Shown here piece after piece: positions 1-6,193 of a stretch of 14,739 bases of DNA (position 1 is the first letter of the stretch; every line of letters begins with the position of its first letter). Source of the DNA: an uncultured bacterium (GTDB lineage Bacteria; Cyanobacteriota; Vampirovibrionia; Gastranaerophilales; Gastranaerophilaceae); the NCBI GenBank assembly GCA_949299435.1, contig CASGAK010000048.1, forward strand, positions 1 through 14,739. Reading direction: 5' to 3'. A model generated the notes under the pieces. That model was given only the letters and a program-made list of their open reading frames with translations. It was not told the DNA's origin and made no database searches. The position numbers and the translations under genes were made by a program.

Positions 1-645
1 ATTTTCAAATTTTATAACTTCTTTAAACCCGTCACAGCCATTAACAGAAGAATCTTCTACTATTTGTTCTAAAAGATTTCCTTCGAGATCGCACAGGGTG
101 GTAAAACCTTCTATTTTTTTCTCAAGATAATCTTTGCCATCTATCGTAACTAATTTATAAGCATCAGCCTCGCCTAATCCCAGTTTTGTAACAACTTCTT
201 TTGAAAAGCCTGTCCTTGCAGAAATTTCTTCAAGTTCTTTCTGATAATTTTTATCTCCTTCGGAGGCTAAAAAACCAAATATTTTACGATAATCCTCTAA
301 ACTTAAATCCTTACCAAAAAAATCTTTAGATTTTTGATAGTATTGCTCTAATTCCCATTCTGTCAATTTATCATCATTATTATTATCTAATTTTGCATGC
401 TGTTCATACTCCACCGCAAATCCATTGCCCAAATTAATTTTCTCTTTTTTCACAACAGGTAATTCCAGTTCAAATAAATCCCAAGAACTTAACTGCCCGG
501 TCTTTTTGTTATCTAAAGAATCAATTTTATCAAATATTGTCAAAATTTTATCAAGCCTAGGATCATTAGCAAATTCCTCTTTAACTTGCTCTTTTGTAAT
601 TTTTGCCATATGCAACTTACTTATATTAATACTTTGATCTGCCAT
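1..645 (-). CDS. EF-hand pair protein, C-terminus cut by window edge
   Basis: The frame is open from ATG at 645 down to base 1 (215 codons, no stop), so the C-terminus lies outside the window. Two EF-hand-like Ca2+-binding loops are visible. Residues 45-56 (DNKKTGQLSSWD) have D1, T5, G6, hydrophobic 8, S9 and D12. Residues 87-98 (DNNNDDKLTEWE) are a near-canonical loop with D1, N3, D5, L8 and E12; position 6 is D instead of the usual G. The spacing is wide for a tight EF-hand pair but compatible with one. No signal peptide or membrane segment is seen in the visible part. The start is supported by a strong AGGAGG (653-658) 7 nt upstream and by a good sigma-70-type promoter at 695-723. The family beyond the EF hands is not recognised; a calcium-sensing or calcium-stabilised role is inference. 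Confidence 0.8.
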   Translation of the reverse strand, partial: MADQSINISKLHMAKITKEQVKEEFANDPRLDKILTIFDKIDSLDNKKTGQLSSWDLFELELPVVKKEKINLGNGFAVEYEQHAKLDNNNDDKLTEWELEQYYQKSKDFFGKDLSLEDYRKIFGFLASEGDKNYQKELEEISARTGFSKEVVTKLGLGEADAYKLVTIDGKDYLEKKIEGFTTLCDLEGNLLEQIVEDSSVNGCDGFKEVIKFEN

Positions 646-694
646 TGAAAAACCTCCTACAATTAACTTATGAGATATTGACTATTTCGGACAG

Positions 695-723
695 ATAATA
701 AAAAACTTTAGCTTATATTGCAA
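695..723 (-). promoter_or_regulatory. Sigma-70-type promoter of the EF-hand gene
   Basis: Read on the minus strand, -35 TTGCAA (723-718) and -10 TATTAT (700-695) are separated by exactly 17 nt. Transcription would start near 688, giving a leader of about 43 nt that contains the AGGAGG site. Confidence 0.55.
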
Positions 724-792
724 TTTGTAACGAAATCAAAACTTGTTGAATTTTATAATCATCGGATACGTTTATATATTTGGAGAGCTAAA

Positions 793-996
793 ATGAACAT
801 AGAAAAAATTCAACAAAACTACATTCCTAAAGTTCAAGCTGTCAATTTTTTTGAAACGCAAAAAAAATCTCCGACGGAAAAAAACTTCTTTAACAGCGGA
901 CTGTATACCTCTGTAACAGAAGGCGGACATAATCCCTATTACCCGAAAGTCGCAGGCAGCGAGACTTTAGCTAAAAATTTGGATTTACTCGCTTAA
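793..996 (+). CDS. Small protein with C-terminal LDLLA, copy 1 (67 aa)
   Basis: The product is a 67-residue soluble peptide of unrecognised family. The frame stays open upstream to 718, but ATG 793 is chosen because GGAGAG lies just upstream (782-787) and the next gene has a similar size. Features: an N-terminal VNFF (17-20), a Gly/Tyr/Pro patch GGHNPYYP (44-51), and a C-terminus GSETLAKNLDLLA. The last five residues, LDLLA, are identical to those of the gene at 1081-1287, and the DNA around both ends is nearly identical (GATTTACTCGC before the stop). There is no signal peptide, membrane segment or catalytic motif. A TATAAT lies at 754-759 but without a convincing -35. The tandem arrangement suggests an old duplication. 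The function is unknown; C-terminal recognition by a protease or partner is only a guess. Confidence 0.6.
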   Translation: MNIEKIQQNYIPKVQAVNFFETQKKSPTEKNFFNSGLYTSVTEGGHNPYYPKVAGSETLAKNLDLLA

Positions 997-998
997 TA

Positions 999-1018
999 TT
1001 TTGTAATATTTTACAAAA
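999..1018. repeat. AT-only inverted repeat after the first small gene
   Basis: TTTTGTAA (999-1006) and TTACAAAA (1011-1018) are perfect inverted repeats around TATT, starting 2 nt after the stop codon. With one G-C pair per arm it would make a weak RNA stem and lacks a following T-run, so a protein-binding site is at least as likely as a terminator. Confidence 0.4.
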
Positions 1019-1029
1019 AATAAGCAATT

Positions 1030-1059
1030 TTTACACCAATATTTCCTTTATAATAATAT
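1030..1059 (+). promoter_or_regulatory. Putative promoter of the second small gene
   Basis: A -35-like TTTACA (1030-1035; 5 of 6 consensus) is followed by overlapping -10 candidates: AATAAT (1052-1057, spacer 16) and TAATAT (1054-1059, spacer 18). A perfect TATAAT at 1049-1054 is only 13 nt from this -35. The region lies inside an inverted repeat (1038-1070), so it may be repressible. Confidence 0.4.
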
Positions 1060-1070
1060 AAGGGAATATT
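1038..1070. promoter_or_regulatory. Operator-like inverted repeat over the -10 region
   Basis: The arms AATATTTCCTT (1038-1048) and AAGGGAATATT (1060-1070) match as inverted repeats in 10 of 11 positions and flank the AT-rich -10 candidates. The repeat ends immediately before the GGAG ribosome-binding site at 1071. It could be a repressor operator or a 5' leader stem close to the ribosome-binding site. Confidence 0.4.
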
Positions 1071-1080
1071 GGAGATTATT

Positions 1081-1287
1081 ATGTTCGGATTAAACATCAC
1101 AAAATTAAACCCAGCGATTAATTCAAACTATGTAAACTATACCGGTTTACAGCCAAACAACAATTTTGTTAAAAATACTTTCAATTTCACTGCGAACTTA
1201 GAGCACCCTAGAACAAAAAGTGACTTCTCTCGTGAAGAACTTTGCGGAGCTCACATTTGTGCTGAAAAACTTGATTTACTCGCATAA
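1081..1287 (+). CDS. Small protein with C-terminal LDLLA, copy 2 (68 aa)
   Basis: The product is a 68-residue protein of unrecognised family. ATG 1081 is chosen because GGAG (1071-1074) sits 6 nt upstream; the in-frame TTG at 1069 would place the ribosome-binding site inside the gene. The N-terminal half is Asn-rich with FNFTAN (34-39), a motif resembling AFKGN in the 693-aa protein of this window. The C-terminal part has two cysteines (C55 and C60, within CGAHIC) and ends in EKLDLLA, sharing LDLLA with the preceding 67-aa protein. There is no signal peptide or transmembrane helix. The CxxxxC with a histidine could bind metal or form a disulfide, but this is inference. A strong terminator follows at 1360-1396, so the gene is the last of its unit. 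Confidence 0.6.
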   Translation: MFGLNITKLNPAINSNYVNYTGLQPNNNFVKNTFNFTANLEHPRTKSDFSREELCGAHICAEKLDLLA

Positions 1288-1296
1288 AAACTAAGG

Positions 1297-1338
1297 TCTA
1301 TAACAAAAAGAAATTATTTTTAGTATTTGTGTTATAGA
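1297..1338. repeat. Inverted repeat in the 3' region of the second small gene
   Basis: TCTATAACA (1297-1305) and TGTTATAGA (1330-1338) are perfect 9-bp inverted repeats with a 24-nt AT-rich loop, lying between the stop codon and the terminator. It may be a structured 3' untranslated region or part of a small RNA that ends at the terminator; no promoter for a separate RNA is evident. Confidence 0.4.
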
Positions 1339-1359
1339 TAAGTTTTGGTGCATTGAACT

Positions 1360-1396
1360 GCGGAGTATATGAATAGGATACTCTGCCGTTTTTTTT
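1360..1396 (+). terminator. Rho-independent terminator after the small genes
   Basis: GCGGAGTAT (1360-1368) pairs with ATACTCTGC (1378-1386): 9 bp with one G-U and a 9-nt loop. A run of eight T follows at 1389-1396. Confidence 0.8.
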
Positions 1397-1484
1397 GTTA
1401 AAAGCACTCAGTCCAATAACTCTTTCATCGTCTTTAAACAACTTTTTCAAAAACTTCATACTTACTTATCCTTCTTGTTTGTTG

Positions 1485-1490
1485 TATAAT
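1485..1490 (+). promoter_or_regulatory. Putative -10 box of the DUF1858 gene
   Basis: A perfect TATAAT lies 39 nt upstream of the ATG at 1530. The best -35 candidate, CTTACT (1461-1466), is 18 nt upstream and only partly matches consensus. It sits downstream of the terminator at 1360-1396, as expected for a separate unit. Confidence 0.4.
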
Positions 1491-1529
1491 GTTTTTAAGG
1501 ATTTGTACATAAAAGTCAAGGAGGTATAT

Positions 1530-1757
1530 ATGGCTGAAAAAATTACAAAAGAAATGAATATTATGGATATTGTGCAAACTTGTCCTGAAAGCGTTGCTGT
1601 TTTTCAAAAATACGGATTAGGCTGTATTGGTTGTGCTGCTGCTCATTTCGAAAATTTAGAAGCAGGTGCTAAAGTACATGGCTTCGATCCTGATGAAATG
1701 GTTGCTGAAATTAATGCTATCATTGAAAACAACTCTGTTGAAGATGATAATAAATAA
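1530..1757 (+). CDS. DUF1858 domain protein (hybrid-cluster-associated redox disulfide type), 75 aa
   Basis: The 75-residue protein carries the DUF1858 signature: an N-terminal amphipathic stretch with 'MDIVQTCPE' (12-20), then FQKYGLGCIGCAAA (25-38) with the CxxC pair C32/C35, and a helix ending 'EMVAEINAII'. It matches the whole length of this small family, which is known as a 'hybrid cluster protein-associated redox disulfide domain'. It is presumed to work through its CxxC in redox chemistry or metal binding in the cytoplasm; the exact partner is not established. A third cysteine (C18) is present. AAGGAGGT (1518-1525) just before ATG 1530 fixes the start; the open frame running back to 1395 is not used. 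No hybrid cluster protein or ScdA-like gene lies nearby. A strong terminator follows at 1787-1821. Confidence 0.88.
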   Translation: MAEKITKEMNIMDIVQTCPESVAVFQKYGLGCIGCAAAHFENLEAGAKVHGFDPDEMVAEINAIIENNSVEDDNK

Positions 1758-1786
1758 TTTATTAAATAGATTTTTATTTAAGTTTG

Positions 1787-1821
1787 AAAACGGCTTCAAA
1801 TCTTATATTTGAAGCCGTTTT
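1787..1821. terminator. Bidirectional terminator between convergent genes
   Basis: A perfect 15-bp inverted repeat, AAAACGGCTTCAAAT (1787-1801) and ATTTGAAGCCGTTTT (1807-1821), has a 5-nt loop. Both strands end the stem with a T-run, so it can stop the DUF1858 gene (+) and the 693-aa gene (-). Confidence 0.85.
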
Positions 1822-1848
1822 GTTATATATAAATTAGGAGTGAGATTA

Positions 1849-3930
1849 TTATTTATTTATAAATCCTGCCATCGACATTTTATCTGCCTGAAGCTGATTA
1901 ATTGTCGGAATTGGTTTTGAATTATTAGAACTTACATTATTTTTGTTATCAACTTTTTTTGCTGAATTTTTACCGAAATCTTCTGCTGTACGTCTTTCTG
2001 TCATCTTTTCACAAACATGTGTCAGCCAAATGATGAGTCCAGGTACCAAAAGTAATGTTGACAAGAATCCAAATGCACTATTATATGTCTTCGCTCTTTT
2101 CAACAGACCGTTATTTGCATCGAATAATTTGTAGAAATTATTGATAAGCTGTTTATCATTGTCTGCGGCAGCATTACTCAAAGCTGATTTAATTTCAGCA
2201 GAATCAGCTGCTTCATATGATTTTCCTGCAAATTTTTGAACAATAGCATCTGTAGCCGCTTTAATTTTACTATCTAAAGCCAATGCTTTTTTAATATCAC
2301 CCTTGCTACCTTCGATAAACTCTACAAAACCGTTAACACCGCCCTTGTACTTGTCTATATTTGTATATTTAGAATCTAATTGCTTACTTGATAAAACGCT
2401 GTGACGTGCATCGTTAGGATTCAGGTAATCTAAGATTTTCTGTCCCAGATTGCGACCTTCCAAGTCTTTTTTATTCAATGCTAAACCGCTCAAGTTTGTA
2501 AATACATCTGAGAACACTCTAGCAAGAGCTTTAGCACCGAACAACAGTGCTGTAAATGCTGTCATATCACGAACAATTACTTCACCATATTCATATTTAT
2601 CTTGAGCATGCTGCAAGCGAGGCGGAATACAAAAACCATACAATAACGTTGCCATTGCAGATCCTGAAATTACAGGTCCGTTAAGCTCAAATACATCTGA
2701 TACTTTTTTTGCATACTTATCGCTGTATACTTTATTTCCTAATTTTCCAAGTGCTGTGCCTGCACCGGTAAATGGGACATCTTTTGCTGATGATTTATCT
2801 TGAATTTTATCTTGAGCTTTTTCATCTGCCGTAGCTTTTTGAGTATTTTCCGCACCCTCTTGCGGTGCTGCATTTTCAGCTGCTGTACCTTTTAATGCCG
2901 GGTTTTTACCTTTTAATCCCATATTATATAATTTAGGAATTTGTGTATAGAAAGCAGCTACCGCAGCAAATATACCAATATTTGTTAAAACCCTTGAACC
3001 CATTTTTTTATTGGTAAACGATTCTACTACTTTTTTAATATTATCAAGATTTGAATTTTCTTTAACTGATTCTTTTGTGCTTTTTAAAGCATCATCAAAG
3101 TAATCACTCATTGCACCCAATAACTCACCGATTGAACCTGATTTTACTTTTCCATCAGCATCGGTAATTCTTATAGCAAGTTCGTTAGCTGTACCTCCGA
3201 CTTTGCTTTTTACAAGAGCCATGAAGTCATCTTCAATTGAACCTAACTTTGCTAATTGTGCATTTTTAGCTTTCTTATCCAAATTTTTATTTGATTTTAT
3301 ATTTTCAATATCAATTAATTTTTTAGTATAACCTTCAGCCAAATTAGATATTTCATTATGTTCAATATTACCTAACTTGCCTTCATCTCCGTTTATAGTT
3401 TTATTGATTACATCTTCAAAAACTTTTTTATAGAATTGACTTTTGTTAGCATTCGCTGAATCAAGTGCTTGTGAATTATTATCTAAAAATTCAACAAACG
3501 GTTTACTAAAACTGTTTATATAATTCAACTTAACATTGTTTGCACTACCGAAATACTTTTTAACAACTGCCAGTAATCCAAGAGGAATAAGAAAAGCACT
3601 CGGACCAGTTACAACTTCACGTATACCCTCTTTACGGGCATATTCCCAGTTATATTTTCTGATTTTATGACCTTTTTCGTCTAAAATCGGATTACCGTCT
3701 TCATCTTTTTGGACACTTCCACGCAAAATTCCCTTACCAACACGAGGTGCTATAAAACCTAACCCGTCCTGAATTATGAATGACGCAGGATATCCACCTT
3801 TATCTATGAAATCCATTAATCCTACTATCGGGTTTACATTCCCTTTAAATGCAACCTGTCGTTGATTTGCTTTTACTAATTTCTGGCTGTTTTTATTGTC
3901 TGTTGATAAATTTACTGGTTGTACTGACAT
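1849..3930 (-). CDS. Two-module membrane protein of unknown function (693 aa)
   Basis: This is a large protein of no recognised function. An N-terminal VAFKGN motif (26-31) precedes module 1: a hydrophobic GGYPASFIIQDGLGFIAPR (45-63), then YNWEYARKEGIRE (93-105), a hydrophobic segment (109-126), a long hydrophilic insert (about 130-310), and a membrane segment (313-330). A low-complexity linker rich in Ala/Gln/Lys (345-383) leads to a second motif, VPFTGAG (385-391), and module 2: GFCIPPRL (432-439), a KYEYGE segment and hydrophobic stretch (445-475), a helical insert, and a strong membrane segment (618-637). The two halves therefore look like a duplication. The 183- and 221-aa proteins at 5528-6741 resemble single modules. 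There is no signal peptide, so it is probably an inner-membrane protein. The start is ATG 3930; GGGA upstream is a weak, close ribosome-binding site. The promoter is at 4073-4101. Confidence 0.75.
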   Translation of the reverse strand: MSVQPVNLSTDNKNSQKLVKANQRQVAFKGNVNPIVGLMDFIDKGGYPASFIIQDGLGFIAPRVGKGILRGSVQKDEDGNPILDEKGHKIRKYNWEYARKEGIREVVTGPSAFLIPLGLLAVVKKYFGSANNVKLNYINSFSKPFVEFLDNNSQALDSANANKSQFYKKVFEDVINKTINGDEGKLGNIEHNEISNLAEGYTKKLIDIENIKSNKNLDKKAKNAQLAKLGSIEDDFMALVKSKVGGTANELAIRITDADGKVKSGSIGELLGAMSDYFDDALKSTKESVKENSNLDNIKKVVESFTNKKMGSRVLTNIGIFAAVAAFYTQIPKLYNMGLKGKNPALKGTAAENAAPQEGAENTQKATADEKAQDKIQDKSSAKDVPFTGAGTALGKLGNKVYSDKYAKKVSDVFELNGPVISGSAMATLLYGFCIPPRLQHAQDKYEYGEVIVRDMTAFTALLFGAKALARVFSDVFTNLSGLALNKKDLEGRNLGQKILDYLNPNDARHSVLSSKQLDSKYTNIDKYKGGVNGFVEFIEGSKGDIKKALALDSKIKAATDAIVQKFAGKSYEAADSAEIKSALSNAAADNDKQLINNFYKLFDANNGLLKRAKTYNSAFGFLSTLLLVPGLIIWLTHVCEKMTERRTAEDFGKNSAKKVDNKNNVSSNNSKPIPTINQLQADKMSMAGFINK

Positions 3931-4060
3931 ATCCCTACTTTACTAACTATACTATTAACTACACACATACTATTTTTAAAACTTTCGTCTTACATTTATT
4001 GCCCCATTTGTCTGGTATTATTAAAAAAAATTAACAAAGATGTAAATGTAATTTAAAAGA

Positions 4061-4083
4061 TTAAGTGTAATAATTATACTTAA
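4061..4083. promoter_or_regulatory. Operator-like 23-bp palindrome over the promoter of the 693-aa gene
   Basis: The arms TTAAGTGTAAT (4061-4071) and ATTATACTTAA (4073-4083) are inverted repeats matching in 10 of 11 positions around one central A. The palindrome covers the -10 box (4073-4078) and extends to about the start of transcription, a typical repressor position. Confidence 0.5.
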
Positions 4084-4101
4084 TCCGCTATTTTTTTTCA
4101 A
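4073..4101 (-). promoter_or_regulatory. Sigma-70-type promoter of the 693-aa gene
   Basis: On the minus strand, -35 TTGAAA (4101-4096) and -10 TATAAT (4078-4073) are separated by exactly 17 nt. The start of transcription would be near 4066, giving a leader of about 135 nt before ATG 3930. Confidence 0.65.
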
Positions 4102-4182
4102 GTAATATACTACAATTATAACATTTTTATTCATATTTCTTTACATTTTCAAATACTGAATTTCATTCAACTACCAAAGTCG

Positions 4183-4211
4183 TTGACATTAAAGGGTATT
4201 CATAATAGGAT
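4183..4211 (+). promoter_or_regulatory. Putative promoter immediately before trmFO
   Basis: A consensus -35 TTGACA (4183-4188) is followed after 17 nt by TAGGAT (4206-4211; 4 of 6). Transcription would begin about 4218, one base before the trmFO ATG, implying an almost leaderless mRNA. The AGGA in the -10 box could alternatively be a ribosome-binding site for a transcript starting further upstream. Confidence 0.35.
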
Positions 4212-4218
4212 TTTTTCT

Positions 4219-5523
4219 ATGGAAGTAACAGTAATCGGAGCAGGTTTAGCGGGTTCAGAGGCAGCATTACAACTTGCAAAAAGAGGAATTAAAGTAAAAC
4301 TATATGAAATGCGTCCTAATAAGGATACCGGAGCACATAAGACAGATAAGTGTGCGGAGTTTGTTTGCTCAAACAGTTTAGGCTCTTATGACGTCACAAA
4401 TGCAAGCGGACTATTAAAAAAAGAAATGGAGCTATTGGGCGGTGAATTGATAAAGATGGCTTATGAAGCTCAAATTCCTGCAGGAAATGCTCTTGCGATA
4501 GATAGGGAAGGGTTTTCGGAAAAAGTTACTCAGAAAATTTCACAAAATCCAAATATCACCCTTATTAGAGATGAAATACGAGAAATTCCTGATACCCCGA
4601 CTATAATAGCCTCAGGTCCTTTGACAAGTGAAACACTTTCTGAAAGTATAAAAAAATTCACCCAAAATGAACATTTATTCTTTTTTGATGCTATTGCTCC
4701 TATAATTGAAGCTGAAAGTATCAATTTTGATATTGCTTTTTGGCAAAATCGCTACGATAAAGGAGAAGCAGCTTATATAAACTGCCCTATGAATAAAGAG
4801 CAATATGAAAAATTTTATGAAATTTTGATAAATGCCCCTAGAATTGAATTAAAAGAGTTTGAAAAAAATGCAAAATTCTTTGAAAGTTGTCTACCCGTTG
4901 AAGTTCTTGCCTCTAGGGGAATTGATACACTTAGATTTGGTCCGATGAAACCTATAGGTCTTATTGATCCGAGAACTGAGGTCGAGAATTATGCTGTTGT
5001 ACAATTAAGACAGGATAACTCAGCTAAGACTTTATTCAACCTTGTGGGATTTCAGACAAATCTTAAATGGGGCAGTCAAAAAGAGCTTATCCACTCTATT
5101 CCGGGATTGGAAAATGCAAATATTGTAAGATACGGCGTAATGCACAGAAATACCTTTATCAACTCGCCTAAAGTATTAAATCCTTCATTACAAACGCGGG
5201 AAAGAAAAGATTTATTCTTTGCAGGACAGCTAACAGGCACTGAAGGTTATACTGAATCAATCGCATCAGGACTTTTGGCTGGTATTAACATGGCAAACTA
5301 TATTGAGGGTAAAGGACTTTTAACTCTGCCTAAAACAACCGTGCTCGGAGCTTTGACTCAATATATTACAGATCCTTTGCATGACAAATTTCAACCAATA
5401 AACTCTAACTGGGGTATTGTTGAAAAAATTGAAATGCCTAAAAAAGAAAGAAAAAACAAAAAGCTAAAAGCTGAAATGATTTCGAGCCGTTCCATTGAAT
5501 ATTTACAAAACATTAATATTTAG
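4219..5523 (+). CDS. trmFO: tRNA (uracil-54-C5)-methyltransferase, folate/FAD-dependent
   Basis: TrmFO uses 5,10-methylene-THF as carbon donor and reduced FAD to make m5U54 in the T-loop of tRNAs; it acts in the cytoplasm. The 434-aa length matches the family. An N-terminal Rossmann FAD motif, VIGAGLAGSEAA (5-16), is followed by the TrmFO signature MRPNKDTGAHKTD (31-43) and EFVCSNSLGS (47-56), where C50 corresponds to the Cys53 of the B. subtilis enzyme. FESCLPVEVLASRGIDTLRF (221-240) has C224, equivalent to Cys226. A C-terminal FAD-binding stretch, AGQLTGTEGYTESIASGLLA, closes the fold. The start is ATG 4219 because the FAD motif must begin within a few residues of the N-terminus; the frame extends upstream to TTG 4183 but that would add 12 non-family residues. 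It converges on the next gene with a 4-nt gap and no terminator. Confidence 0.96.
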   Translation: MEVTVIGAGLAGSEAALQLAKRGIKVKLYEMRPNKDTGAHKTDKCAEFVCSNSLGSYDVTNASGLLKKEMELLGGELIKMAYEAQIPAGNALAIDREGFSEKVTQKISQNPNITLIRDEIREIPDTPTIIASGPLTSETLSESIKKFTQNEHLFFFDAIAPIIEAESINFDIAFWQNRYDKGEAAYINCPMNKEQYEKFYEILINAPRIELKEFEKNAKFFESCLPVEVLASRGIDTLRFGPMKPIGLIDPRTEVENYAVVQLRQDNSAKTLFNLVGFQTNLKWGSQKELIHSIPGLENANIVRYGVMHRNTFINSPKVLNPSLQTRERKDLFFAGQLTGTEGYTESIASGLLAGINMANYIEGKGLLTLPKTTVLGALTQYITDPLHDKFQPINSNWGIVEKIEMPKKERKNKKLKAEMISSRSIEYLQNINI

Positions 5524-5527
5524 GATT

Positions 5528-6193
5528 TTAGGCATTTTTATCTAATTTAGCAGAATTTTCTTGCACAGAGGCTTGTTTATCTTTTTCAAGCCCTAAAAAT
5601 CTAAGTGCAGGGTGTATAAAAGCATGCGATACCTGAGGTGCAAAAATTGCAAGCCCGAATACCGAACCTACAATGTTGCCTAATTCTATTGTACCTTTCA
5701 AATCATTAAATGTATTAGGCTCGTTTTTTAACAATTCATTTACTGCAATTTCGTCATAGTCATCTTTTACAAGTTTATTAACTTTATTGCCGCTTTGATC
5801 AACTTTATATACGCCTTTGATTTCTTTATTCAATGTCATTTTTCTGTTATTCAATGAGGAATCACAAAGTTTCAAGTAATGATTATATTGTTTTAGTGAT
5901 GAAAAATTACCTACTTGTGCTTTATCAAAAATCTTTTGTGCTAACTTGAACGCACCTCTTTTGAATACGGGTACAACTAATGTTGCATAAATAAGCAGAC
6001 ATGTTGCTTGATATAAAAATTCTTTTGTAGCTGCATACCTTTTTGTATCTTCATTAATTTCATTATCTATGAGAATGAATCCCGGTCTGCCTATTGATTT
6101 TAAAGTTGTTTCAAGCATCACCTGAGAATTTGTATTTGAAGTGATATTATTTAATGAATTACTTGTAAGAATTTTCCCTATACCACTAATCAT
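5528..6193 (-). CDS. Membrane protein of the local module family (221 aa)
   Basis: The function is unknown. The N-terminal region has RPGFILIDNEINEDTKRYAA (36-55), which parallels RPTFTMMDKKEDPKTKKYTA (37-56) in the upstream 183-aa gene; both are followed by a Lys/Arg-Glu and a hydrophobic segment (here about 62-78). A hydrophilic, lysine-rich insert (about 85-165) separates this from a second hydrophobic segment (172-190) containing an APQ where the paralogues have PGL, and a 'HPALRFLGLEKDK' tail. Two membrane segments and no signal peptide suggest an inner-membrane protein. ATG 6193 overlaps the TGA of the upstream gene by 4 nt (ATGA), with AGGTGG just upstream, so translation is probably coupled. 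The stop is 4 nt from that of trmFO on the other strand. Confidence 0.72.
   Translation of the reverse strand: MISGIGKILTSNSLNNITSNTNSQVMLETTLKSIGRPGFILIDNEINEDTKRYAATKEFLYQATCLLIYATLVVPVFKRGAFKLAQKIFDKAQVGNFSSLKQYNHYLKLCDSSLNNRKMTLNKEIKGVYKVDQSGNKVNKLVKDDYDEIAVNELLKNEPNTFNDLKGTIELGNIVGSVFGLAIFAPQVSHAFIHPALRFLGLEKDKQASVQENSAKLDKNA

Noticed and set aside
425..637. Plus-strand open frame of 70 codons
   Set aside because: It is antisense to the EF-hand gene, which has a clear start, ribosome-binding site and promoter.
793..1287. LDLLA ends as true SsrA-type tags or a tmRNA gene
   Set aside because: The tails are encoded in ordinary open frames and no tRNA-like structure is present nearby; similarity to Ala-ending degrons is too slight to call.
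1395..1529. 45-codon N-terminal extension of the DUF1858 gene
   Set aside because: A strong AAGGAGGT precedes the ATG at 1530, the domain begins there, and the extension overlaps the terminator T-run and the putative promoter.
4183..4218. Upstream extension of trmFO to a TTG start
   Set aside because: It would place 12 extra residues before the FAD-binding motif, which is at the extreme N-terminus in TrmFO proteins; the TTG is more likely part of a -35 box.
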